Made by a program: the position numbers and the translations under genes. Below, one piece after another: positions 23,611 through 32,600 of a DNA stretch of 64,000 nt. The first letter of the stretch is position 1; each line of letters opens with the position of its first letter. Below the pieces are notes generated by a model. That model searched no databases, had not been told where the DNA came from, and was given only the letters and a program-made list of their open reading frames with translations. The DNA lies in NCBI RefSeq assembly GCF_014192915.1, contig NZ_JACHYN010000016.1, forward strand, positions 62,001 through 126,000, in the 5' to 3' direction. This DNA is from Azospirillum sp. OGB3 (GTDB lineage: Bacteria; Pseudomonadota; Alphaproteobacteria; Azospirillales; Azospirillaceae).

Positions 23611-24594
23611 ATGATCATTCGCAGCAAGTTCCTGGCGCTGGCGACCGGGACCCTGGCGCTGGCCATGTCGACGACCGCTCTGTCGACGGCCCGGGCCGCC
23701 TATCCGGAGAAGCCGATCACCGTGGTCGTCGCCTACGACGCCGGCGGGTCGACCGACGTGACCGCGCGCCTGCTGGCTCCCTTCATCGAGAAGCATCTGG
23801 GCGGCACCCGGATCGAAGTGGTGAACAAGCCGGGCGCCGGCGGCGAGATCGGCTTCGCGGCCATCGCCGACGCAGCACCCGACGGCTACTCCATCGGCTT
23901 CTGCAACACGCCGAACATGGTGTCGATCCCGATCGAGCGTCAGGCCCGCTTCTCGGCGGACCGGCTGGACCCGCTGGTCAACGTCGTCGACGATCCCGGC
24001 GTGTGGAGCGTTCCCGGCGACAGCACCTTCAAGACGCTGAAGGACGTCGTGGAGCACGCCAAGGCCAACCCGAACACCGTCACCGTCGGCACCACCGGCG
24101 TGGGTTCGGACGACCAGCTCGCCATGCTGCTGGTGCAGCGCCAGGCGGGCGTGCAGTTCACCCATGTGCCCTTCTCCGGCTCCGCCGCCAACTACAAGGC
24201 GATGCTCGCCAAGAAGATCCAGATCAGCGGCCAGAACCTCGGCGAGGGGCTGCGCGGCCAGGCCACCGACCAGATCCGCGTGCTGGGCGTGATGAGCAAG
24301 GAGCGCTGGAAGGCCGCTCCGGACATCCCGACCTTCGCGGAGCAGGGCTACCCGGTGCTGATGGCCTCGCTGCGCGGCGTCTGCGCGCCGAAGGGCCTGC
24401 CCGCCGATGTCCGAGCCAAGCTGGTGGACGCCGTCACCAAGGCCGCGACCGATCCGGAGTTCGTGGCGAAGGCCGAGGCCAAGGAGACCTTCCAGCCGCT
24501 TCGCGTCCTCAGCCCCGACGCCTTCGCGGCGGAGCTGAAGCAGCTCGACACCGAACTGAAGTCGCTGTGGCAGTCGTCGCCCTGGCTGAAGTGA
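23611..24594 (+). CDS. Bug-family tripartite tricarboxylate transporter binding protein (copy 1)
   Basis: A 327-residue periplasmic binding protein. The signal peptide ends near TARA-AYPEKP. Family marks are YPEKPITVVVAYDAGGSTDV, GAGGEIGFAAIADAAPDGY and TTGVGSDDQLAM. Bug proteins bind carboxylic acids and pass them to TctA/TctB membrane parts, but no tctA or tctB is present here. Start 23611 is fixed by the signal peptide and an AGGA/AAGGG region upstream. It is closely similar along its whole length to the Bug gene at 26563, so the two are paralogues flanking a chemoreceptor. Confidence 0.92.
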   Translation: MIIRSKFLALATGTLALAMSTTALSTARAAYPEKPITVVVAYDAGGSTDVTARLLAPFIEKHLGGTRIEVVNKPGAGGEIGFAAIADAAPDGYSIGFCNTPNMVSIPIERQARFSADRLDPLVNVVDDPGVWSVPGDSTFKTLKDVVEHAKANPNTVTVGTTGVGSDDQLAMLLVQRQAGVQFTHVPFSGSAANYKAMLAKKIQISGQNLGEGLRGQATDQIRVLGVMSKERWKAAPDIPTFAEQGYPVLMASLRGVCAPKGLPADVRAKLVDAVTKAATDPEFVAKAEAKETFQPLRVLSPDAFAAELKQLDTELKSLWQSSPWLK

Positions 24595-24761
24595 TCCGGG
24601 GCTGAAGCGACCCGGGCGGGCTGGTCCGTCCGGGTCCGGCCCGTCCCCGCAACCGCCCGCCGCCGGCCGCCGGCTGGTGTCGGTGCGGTTCCAGCCCCCC
24701 ATGACCATCCGGCTGACCATCCGGCGCCAACGGACCGGCCATTGGCTGAAGCAGGTGCTCC

Positions 24762-26459
24762 ATGACTTTCCTCAATCACCTCCACATTCCCACCAAAATG
24801 GGAATCCCGGCGGCGACAGCGATCCTGGGCATGCTTGCCATCGCGTTGCTCGGCGGCTCCGCCATCACGGAACAGTCACGCCTGCTGGACACGCTGTTCA
24901 ACCGCTCCTTCACGCGGGAAGCGGACGTCCAGGCGTTGACCGACACGCTGACCGTCGCCCACGCCGGCCTTTACCGGACGGTGATCCTCAGCACCGCCAA
25001 CGCCTCCCCCAAGGCGGTCGAGGATGAATCGAAGGCGCTGACCGAACAGCTCTCCAGGCTGAAGGTCCAGGCGGACAAGATGAAGGGCCAGTCGGCCGCG
25101 ACCGAGGAGGAGGGGCATATCCTCCAGCGCTTCGGCTCCGACACCGCCGCCTACCAGGCGAAGGTGACCAGCTTCCTCGACCTGCTGAAGATGGGCGTCG
25201 ATCCGCTCGACTTCCTGCAGGAGGTCCAGGCGGCCTACGGGCGGCTGAACGGCACCTCCCGCGATTACCTGACCTACCAGCGCCAGCAGTCGGCCGACGC
25301 CTACGCCAACGTGAACGCATCGGTCGACGCGACCACCCAGGCCTTCATCGCCTCGGCGATCGTCGCCCTGCTGATCACGGTGGGCGTCGCGCTGTTCATC
25401 GGCTTCAACATCGCCCGTCCGGTGGTCCGCCTGACCACGGTGATGGAGCGGCTGGCCCAGGGCCGGCTGGAGGACGAGGTGCCCGCCGCCGAGCGCGGCG
25501 ACGAGATCGGCCAGATGGCCCGCACCGTCCGCGTCTTCAAGGAGAACGCGCTGCGCGTCCAGGAGATGGCCCGCGAGCAGGAGGCCATGCGCACCCGCGC
25601 CGCCGAGGAGCAGCGCCGGGCCATGAACAGCCTCGCCGCCGACCTGGAGGCGTCGGTCAAGGCGATGATGGGCGAGGTGGTGCGCTCCGCCGACTCCATG
25701 CGCGGCGAAGCCAACGTCATGCTGGAGAACGCCCGCCAGACCAGCCACCACAGCGACTCGGTCGCCCACTCCGTGCAGGAGGCCACCAGCGAGGTGGAGA
25801 GCGTCGCCGCCGGCGCCGAGCAGCTCCGCGCCTCCATCGACGAGATCACCCGCTCCATCACCCAGTCGACCCAGCTCGCCCGCGGCGCGGTGGACGAGGC
25901 CGGGCGGACCGACTCCATCGTCCAGGGCCTCAGCGAGGCCAGCCGGAAGATCGAGGAGGTGGTCGGCCTCATCAACAACATCGCCGGCCAGACCAACCTG
26001 CTGGCGCTGAACGCGACCATCGAGGCCGCCCGCGCCGGCGAGGCCGGCAAGGGCTTCGCCGTGGTGGCGCAGGAGGTCAAGAGCCTCGCCAACCAGACCG
26101 CCAAGGCCACCGACGAGATCGGCGCGGAGATCGCGGCGGTGCAGGCGGCGACGACCGCGGCGGTCAACGCCATCCGCGCCATCGTCAACACCATCCGGCA
26201 GGTGGACGAATCGCTCAGCACCGTCGCCGCGGCGGTGGAGGAGCAGGACGCCGCCACCCGCGACATCAGCGAGCGCTCGCAGCGCGCCGCCACCGACACG
26301 GTGGCCGTTCTCCAGGAGATGCGGCTGGTGCAGCAGGCGGCGGAAACCACCGGCCATTCCGCCGGCGCCGTCCAAACCACGACGGAGGAGCTGTCGCGCA
26401 GCTTCAACCGGCTGGACAACGAGATCGAAGCCTTCATCACCCGCATCACCGCAGCCTGA
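24762..26459 (+). CDS. methyl-accepting chemotaxis protein
   Basis: A 565-residue chemoreceptor. TM1 is about residues 12-35, the periplasmic ligand domain about 36-188 (helical, size of a four-helix-bundle domain), and TM2 about 190-215, followed by HAMP (about 216-270). The signalling hairpin tip, at about 400-442, contains NLLALNATIEAARAGEAGKG and FAVVAQEVKSLA. No C-terminal CheR-docking pentapeptide is present; it ends FITRITAA. Position between two Bug-type binding-protein genes suggests that it senses the same acids, either directly or through a loaded Bug protein. It starts 167 bp after Bug copy 1. Confidence 0.95.
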   Translation: MTFLNHLHIPTKMGIPAATAILGMLAIALLGGSAITEQSRLLDTLFNRSFTREADVQALTDTLTVAHAGLYRTVILSTANASPKAVEDESKALTEQLSRLKVQADKMKGQSAATEEEGHILQRFGSDTAAYQAKVTSFLDLLKMGVDPLDFLQEVQAAYGRLNGTSRDYLTYQRQQSADAYANVNASVDATTQAFIASAIVALLITVGVALFIGFNIARPVVRLTTVMERLAQGRLEDEVPAAERGDEIGQMARTVRVFKENALRVQEMAREQEAMRTRAAEEQRRAMNSLAADLEASVKAMMGEVVRSADSMRGEANVMLENARQTSHHSDSVAHSVQEATSEVESVAAGAEQLRASIDEITRSITQSTQLARGAVDEAGRTDSIVQGLSEASRKIEEVVGLINNIAGQTNLLALNATIEAARAGEAGKGFAVVAQEVKSLANQTAKATDEIGAEIAAVQAATTAAVNAIRAIVNTIRQVDESLSTVAAAVEEQDAATRDISERSQRAATDTVAVLQEMRLVQQAAETTGHSAGAVQTTTEELSRSFNRLDNEIEAFITRITAA

Positions 26460-26480
26460 CCCGTCGGGACACCGCCCATC

Positions 26481-26518
26481 AAAAAGGCCCCTCTTCCGCG
26501 TGGAAGAGGGGCCTTTTT
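26481..26518. terminator. bidirectional terminator between the MCP and Bug copy 2
   Basis: AAAAAGGCCCCTCTTCC (26481-26497) pairs perfectly with its inverse (26502-26518) around GCGT. It has A-run and T-run flanks and serves both convergent genes. Confidence 0.92.
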
Positions 26519-26562
26519 ATGCGGCCCGTCCGGTTCGGATGTCCCGGATCACGTCAGCCTGA

Positions 26563-27534
26563 TCACTTCAACCAGGGGAACTCGCGCCAGAGGTTGCGGA
26601 AATCGCCGTCCAGCTCCTTCAGCTCCGCGGTGAAGGCCTCCGAATCGAGGATGCGCAGCGGCTGGTAGGTGTCGCGGGCCTTGCTCTGGAACTCCGGGTC
26701 GTTGGCGGCCTTGGTCACCGCGTCGATCAGCTTGGCGCGGATCTCCGGCGGCAGGCCCTTCGGCGCGCCGACACCGCGCAGCGACGCCATGGTGATGTTG
26801 TAGCCCAGTTCCTTGAAGGTCGGCAGGTCGGGCGCCATGTCCCAGCGCTGCGTGCTCATCACGCCGAGGATGCGGATGTTGTCGCCGCCGGCCTTGCCGC
26901 GCAGCCCCTCACCGAGATTCTGGCCGCAGATCTGGGTGTGGCGGCCGAGCATGGAGCGGTAGTTCTCCGCGCTGCCCGGAAACGGCACATGGGTGAAGCG
27001 GACGTTGGACTGCCGCTGCAGCAGCAGCATGGCGAGATGGTCGTCCGACCCGACGCCGGTGGAGCCCAGCGTGATGGTGTTCGGGTTGGCCTTGGCCTGG
27101 GCGACCAGATCCTCCACCGTCTTGTAGGGGCTGTCGCCATGCACCGTCATGATGCCCGGGTCGTCGACGACGTTGACCAGCGGGTCCAGCCGGTCGAGCG
27201 TGAAGCGGGCGTTGCGTTCGATCGGGATGGTGACGACGTTCGGCGTGTTGATGAAACCGATGGTGTAGCCGTCCGGCGTGGCGTCGGCGATGGCGGCGAA
27301 GCCGATCTCCCCCCCGGCGCCGCCGCGGTTCATCACCACGATCCGCGCGCCGCCGCCCAGGTATTTTTCGATGAAGGGCGCCAGCATGCGCGCGGTCACG
27401 TCGGTCGATCCGCCGGCCCCGTAGGCGACGATCATGGTGATCGGCTTCTCCGGGTAGGCGGCCTGGGCCGCCGTCGCACCCAACAGCAGGGCGCAGGAGG
27501 TCAGAAGGCTGGAAAAGAAACGTCTGGCTTTCAT
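26563..27534 (-). CDS. Bug-family tripartite tricarboxylate transporter binding protein (copy 2)
   Basis: A 323-residue periplasmic protein. The signal peptide MKARRFFSSLLTSCALLLG... ends at AQA-AYPEKP. It shares with copy 1 long blocks such as RLDPLVNVVDDPG, KANPNT and GQNLGEGLRG, so the pair arose by duplication. Differences cluster in ligand-facing loops (for example INTPNVVTIPIERNARF against CNTPNMVSIPIERQARF), suggesting related but distinct ligands. Start 27534 is preceded by GGAGC. It converges on the chemoreceptor and is monocistronic. No TctA/B partner is adjacent. Confidence 0.92.
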   Translation of the reverse strand: MKARRFFSSLLTSCALLLGATAAQAAYPEKPITMIVAYGAGGSTDVTARMLAPFIEKYLGGGARIVVMNRGGAGGEIGFAAIADATPDGYTIGFINTPNVVTIPIERNARFTLDRLDPLVNVVDDPGIMTVHGDSPYKTVEDLVAQAKANPNTITLGSTGVGSDDHLAMLLLQRQSNVRFTHVPFPGSAENYRSMLGRHTQICGQNLGEGLRGKAGGDNIRILGVMSTQRWDMAPDLPTFKELGYNITMASLRGVGAPKGLPPEIRAKLIDAVTKAANDPEFQSKARDTYQPLRILDSEAFTAELKELDGDFRNLWREFPWLK

Positions 27535-27629
27535 GGTCGGCTCCGCCAAATGCTGCCGCCCGATTACCACAACGGAGCGCCGCCAAGGAGCGCACCCGCG
27601 GCATCGGTTGCACAATTCATAGTAACACG

Positions 27630-27675
27630 ATTTTTTGTACACTATAGTATTTATGGCGCAACCATAATGAGAGCG
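27630..27675 (-). promoter_or_regulatory. AT-rich promoter/operator region of Bug copy 2
   Basis: An AT-rich island about 100 bp upstream of the start. The minus strand reads TTGCGC, 16 bp, TACAAA, and the spacer contains the self-complementary ACTATAGT. The -10 is not ideal; a GntR-like operator is possible. Confidence 0.35.
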
Positions 27676-27722
27676 CCGGACACAGCGTCGCACCGGCTGG
27701 CATCACCGCAGGACGACGGCGA

Positions 27723-27751
27723 AACGGCCTTTCCATTTGGGAAAGGCCGTT
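27723..27751 (-). terminator. hairpin after the HD-GYP gene
   Basis: AACGGCCTTTCC and GGAAAGGCCGTT form a perfect 12-bp stem with a 5-base loop, 31 bases past the stop of the minus-strand gene. A short T-run follows. Confidence 0.75.
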
Positions 27752-27781
27752 CGGTCTGGCTCCGTCACACAGGGATGCGGG

Positions 27782-29449
27782 TCAGTTGATCGGTTCGGCG
27801 CGGTTGCCGAACAGGGCGCGCAGCTTGCGCCCGATCGCCGCCACCAGCAGGCCCTGGTTGCCGCCCTCCGGCTTGGGAAACCAGTCCGGCTCCTCGGCCT
27901 GGATGCGGCGAACCACCGTCAGGAACGCCTCGACCACCAGCGGGTCGAAGTCCTTGCCCGCCCGCTCGGCGATCCAGGCAATGGCATGCTCCACCCCCCA
28001 GGCCTTGCGGTACTGGCGGTCGGTGATCAGGGCGTCGAACACGTCGGCCACGGCCATGATCCGCGCCGACACCGGGATGGCGCCGCCGCGCAGCCCTTCC
28101 ATGTAGCCCGACCCGTCGTAGCGCTCGTGGTGGTAGCGGGCGATCTCCGCGGCGATCGACAGCAGGCTGCGCCCGCGCAGCGGCAGCGCCGCCTCGCTGA
28201 GGATGCGGTGGCCGATCAGCGTGTGGCGCTGGATGGCGGCCATGTCGTTGTTGGCCAGCTCGCCGGGAATGCCCAGCGTCTCGTCCGACACGCTCAGCAT
28301 GCCGACGTCGTGCAGCAGGGCTGCCAGCCCGACCTTCTCCGCCAGTTCGTCGTCCAGTTCGTCGGCGAAGCGGCCGTGGACGCGCAGCTCGCGCGCGATG
28401 TCGCCGACCAGCCGCTCAATGCGCTGGAGATGGCCGGCGGCGGCGTTGTCCTTGTATTCGGCGAGCGACCCCATGGCGAGGACGGTGGCCTTCTGGGCGG
28501 TGTTCAGCTCCTCGAACAGCAGGGCGTTCTCGAAGGCGATGGAGCATTTGTTGCGGAACAGCTCCAGCAGCTGCCACTCGCGCGCGGTGCCCTCGTTGTT
28601 GTGGCCCTCGACATAGATCATGCCGATGATCCCGCCATGGGCGCGCAGCCGCAGGGCGCAATAGCCCGGCTCCACGATGGTCTCGGAACTCGGGCTCAGC
28701 CGCTCCAGCGCCGCGGCGACGTTGGGCTCGCCCAGCTCGGCGACGTCCACGTCCTTCCATTTGGCGAAGCGCCCGGTGGAGGCGCGCACGCGGATGCGGC
28801 GGTCGCGCGGCAGCGTGTCGCCCTGGATGCACAGCAGGGCGTGCCGCCCGATGCCCAGCAGCCCAACGACGCGCGGCAGGATGTTGGGGAACAGCACGTC
28901 CGGGGTGCGCATCTCCAGCAGGCCGGTGGTCGCCACCAGCATGCGGGCCAGCGCCTTGCGCCCGGCCGCCTGGGTCTGCAGGTTGAGGAAGGCGCGCAGC
29001 CGCGGGACCACCGCGGTGCGCAGCGTGCGCGCCGTCAGCCCGTCTTTCAGGCGGTAGTCGCTGACATCGTGCCCCTCCACCACCTCCTCCTCCGGCGCCC
29101 GCTCGGGATGGGCGGTGCAGACCAGGATGCGGACGCGGCTGTTCCCCAGATCCTTGCGGATGTGGTCGATGAGGCCGAGCCCTTCCGGCACCCCAGCCGC
29201 CGCGGGATCCAGCACCGGCTCCAGAAGGACGGCGGCGGTGCTGGGGTTGCGGTACAGCGCCTCGCGCGCCTCGGCGGCGGTGGCGGCGGTCAGCACCGTC
29301 ACCGGCGCCCCGTCCAACGCGAAGCCGTCGAGCGCGGCGCGCGTCAGCCCGGCCAGCGCCGGGTCGGGATCGACCACGAGGACGTGCAGGCGGGGCTTGG
29401 CGGGCGGAACCGGGGGAGCCTCCGGCAGGCGGGCGTCGTCGCTGGGCAT
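27782..29449 (-). CDS. HD-GYP regulator with DUF3369 and a degenerate receiver
   Basis: A 555-residue cytoplasmic protein. A receiver-like domain (about 20-145) has Glu77 in AAVLLEPVLDP where the phospho-acceptor Asp is expected. The GAF-like DUF3369 domain (about 165-335) follows, then an HD-GYP phosphodiesterase domain with LLHDVGMLS (about 376) and HHERYDGSGYMEG, where GYP is changed to GYM. HD and most metal ligands are kept, so c-di-GMP hydrolysis is plausible. Start 29449 has GAGACG upstream; ATGs at 29488 and 29515 are alternatives. No kinase is adjacent. Confidence 0.9.
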   Translation of the reverse strand: MPSDDARLPEAPPVPPAKPRLHVLVVDPDPALAGLTRAALDGFALDGAPVTVLTAATAAEAREALYRNPSTAAVLLEPVLDPAAAGVPEGLGLIDHIRKDLGNSRVRILVCTAHPERAPEEEVVEGHDVSDYRLKDGLTARTLRTAVVPRLRAFLNLQTQAAGRKALARMLVATTGLLEMRTPDVLFPNILPRVVGLLGIGRHALLCIQGDTLPRDRRIRVRASTGRFAKWKDVDVAELGEPNVAAALERLSPSSETIVEPGYCALRLRAHGGIIGMIYVEGHNNEGTAREWQLLELFRNKCSIAFENALLFEELNTAQKATVLAMGSLAEYKDNAAAGHLQRIERLVGDIARELRVHGRFADELDDELAEKVGLAALLHDVGMLSVSDETLGIPGELANNDMAAIQRHTLIGHRILSEAALPLRGRSLLSIAAEIARYHHERYDGSGYMEGLRGGAIPVSARIMAVADVFDALITDRQYRKAWGVEHAIAWIAERAGKDFDPLVVEAFLTVVRRIQAEEPDWFPKPEGGNQGLLVAAIGRKLRALFGNRAEPIN

Positions 29450-29587
29450 GATCGTCTCGATGGTTGCGCTCAGGAAGCGCGACGGCATGGAAAATACGCC
29501 CACTTCCGCACTCATTCAACTTTCATCGATTTGGACATGAAGCCCGCTCCGTAATAACCGCCTCTTCCGGTTACGCCCCTCCGCCTG

Positions 29588-29615
29588 TTGCCTGTCGCGG
29601 CAAATCGGCTACCCT
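29588..29615 (+). promoter_or_regulatory. candidate gdh promoter
   Basis: TTGCCT (29588-29593), a 16-bp spacer and TACCCT (29610-29615). The expected start lies just before the small hairpin CGGCGG-CCAA-CCGCCG in a ~45-nt leader. Confidence 0.4.
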
Positions 29616-29667
29616 CTGCCTACAACGGCGGCCAACCGCCGCAAAAAATCAGGGAAGGATTGGAGCG

Positions 29668-32600
29668 ATGGCTCTCAGGGCCGAACAGCTCAAGGACGAG
29701 CTGACCGAAGAGGTCGTGCGGCAGGTTCGCGAGCGGCTGGGCCGCAGCCGCGCGGCACCGGCGGAGCGCTTCGTACGGCAGTTCTACGACAACGTCCCGC
29801 CCGACGACATCATCCAGGCTCCGGCGGAGCAGCTTTACGGCGCCGCCCTCGCCATGTGGCAATGGGGCCAGCAGCGCGAGGCGACCGACCGCGCCAAGGT
29901 CCGCGTCTACAATCCCCGGGTCGAGGAGCATGGCTGGCAGTCCCACCGCACGGTGGTGGAGATCGTCAACGACGACATGCCCTTCCTCGTCGACTCGGTG
30001 ACCGCGGAGCTGAACCGCCAGGGGCTGACCGTCCATCTGGTCATCCACCCCGTGGTGCGGGTCAAGCGCGACGCCGACGGCCAGCTCGTGGAGATGTACG
30101 AGCCGGCGGCGGCCCCCACCGACGCGGCCCCCGAATCCTTCATGCATGTCGAGGTTGGCGCGGTCACCGGCGCCGCCGCGCTGGACCAGGCCCGCGAGGG
30201 GCTGGAGCGGGTGCTGGCCGACGTGCGCGCCGCCGTCGCCGACTGGCGGGCCATGCGCGAACAGGTGCGCGCCGCCATTGTGGAGGCCGACTGCGCCCGC
30301 GCCGCCGTCCCGGCCATCATCCCGGACGACGAGGTGGACGAGGCCAAGGCCTTCCTGTCCTGGGCCGACGACGACCATTTCACCTTCCTCGGCTACCGCG
30401 AATACCGCTTCGAGAGCGGCGCCGACGGGGCGGACTCCTCGCTGGGGCTGGTCGCCGGCAGCGGGCTCGGCATCCTGCGCGACGACTCCGTCACCGTCTT
30501 CGACGGTCTGCGCAACTACGCCACCCTGCCGCCCGACGTGCGCGACTTCCTGCGCAACCCGCGCGTCCTGATGGTGACCAAGGGCAACCGCCCCTCCCCC
30601 GTGCACCGCGCGGTGCCGATGGACGCCTTCCTCATCAAGCGCTTCGACGCCGAGGGGCGGATCATCGGGGAGCGGCTGGTCGCCGGCCTCTTCACCTCCG
30701 TCGCCTACAACCGCAGCCCGCGCGAGATCCCCTACCTCCGCCGCAAGGTCGCGGAGGTGATGGAACTGGCCGGCTTCGACCCGCAGGGCCATGACGGCAA
30801 GGCGCTGCTGCACATCCTGGAGACCTACCCGCGCGACGAGCTGTTCCAGATCCAGGTGCCGGAGCTGCTGGACATCGCCGTCGGCATCCTGCACCTGCAG
30901 GAACGCCAGCGGCTGGCCCTGTTCGTGCGCAAGGACCCGTTCGAGCGCTTCGCCTCCTGCCTCGTCTACGTGCCGCGCGACCGCTACGACACCACGCTGC
31001 GCCGGCGCATCCAATCCATCCTGGAGGCCGCCTACGACGGCACCTGCACCGGCTTCACCACGCAGCTGACCGAAAGCGTGCTGGCCCGCCTGCATTTCAT
31101 CATCCGGACCGAGCCGGGCCGCGTGCCCGCCGTCGACGCCACCGATCTGGAGGCGCGGCTGGTCCAGGCGTCGCGCGGCTGGGACGACCATCTGCGCGAC
31201 GCGCTGGTCGAGGCCCACGGCGAGGAGCAGGGGCGCACCCTGTTCCGCCGCTACGCCGACGCCTTCCCCACCGCCTACCGCGAGGAGTTCAACGCCGAGG
31301 CCGCGGTCTTCGACATCGAGCGGATCGAGAAGGCGACGGCCCAGGGCACGCTGGGCATCAACCTCTACCGTCCGCTGGAGGCCGAAGGGGACGAGCTGCA
31401 CGTCAAGATCTACCACGAAGGCCGCCCGGTGCCGCTGTCCGACGTGCTGCCCATGCTGGAGCACATGGACCTGAAGGTGATCACCGAGGCACCCTTCGAG
31501 ATCGCCATCGCCGGCCACGCCGCCCCGGTGTGGATCCACGACTTCACCGCGCGCTCCCAGAACGGGCTGCCCATCGACTGCGCGATGGTGAAGGAGAAGT
31601 TCCAGGACGCCTTCGCCGCCGTCTGGGACGGCCGGATGGAGGATGACGGCTTCAACCGCCTCGTCCTTCGCGCCGGTCTGACCGCGCGGGAGGTGACGGT
31701 GCTGCGCGCCTACGCCAAGTATCTGCGCCAGGCCCGCATCCCCTATGGGCAGGACGTGGTGGAAAGCACGCTGGCCGGCCATCCGGCCATCGCGCGCAAG
31801 CTGGTCGCCCTGTTCCACAGCCGCTTCGACCCGGCCCGCCGCCCGCAGAACGATCCGGGGCTGGCCGCGGAGATCGAACGCGCGCTCGACGGGGTGAAGA
31901 ACCTGGACGAGGACCGCATCCTGCGGCGCTTCCTCAACCTGCTGTGCAACACGCTGCGCACCAACGCCTATCAGAACGGCGCGGACGGGAGGCCCAAGAC
32001 CTACCTCTCCTTCAAGATCGACAGCCGCCACATCGACGACCTGCCGCTGCCCCGCCCGATGGTCGAGGTGTTCGTCTACAGCCCGCGGATGGAGGGCGTC
32101 CATCTGCGCGGCGGCAAGGTGGCGCGCGGCGGCATCCGCTGGTCCGACCGGCGCGAGGATTTCCGCACGGAGATCCTCGGGCTGATGAAGGCGCAGATGG
32201 TCAAGAACACCGTCATCGTGCCGGTCGGCTCCAAGGGCGGCTTCGTGGTCAAGCGCCCGCCGCCGCCGTCCGCCGGGCGCGAGGCGGCGCTGGCCGAGGG
32301 CATCGAGTGCTACAAGACGCTGATGCGCGGCCTGCTCGACATCACCGACAACCTCGACGCCGAGGGCGCGGTGGTGCCGCCGCCCGAGGTGGTCCGCCAC
32401 GACGAGGACGACCCCTATCTGGTGGTCGCCGCCGACAAGGGCACGGCGACCTTCTCCGACATCGCCAACTCGGTGTCGGTGGACCACGGCTTCTGGCTGG
32501 GCGACGCCTTCGCGTCGGGCGGCTCCGCCGGCTACGACCACAAGAAGATGGGCATCACCGCGCGCGGCGCCTGGGAATCGGTGAAGCGCCATTTCCGCGA

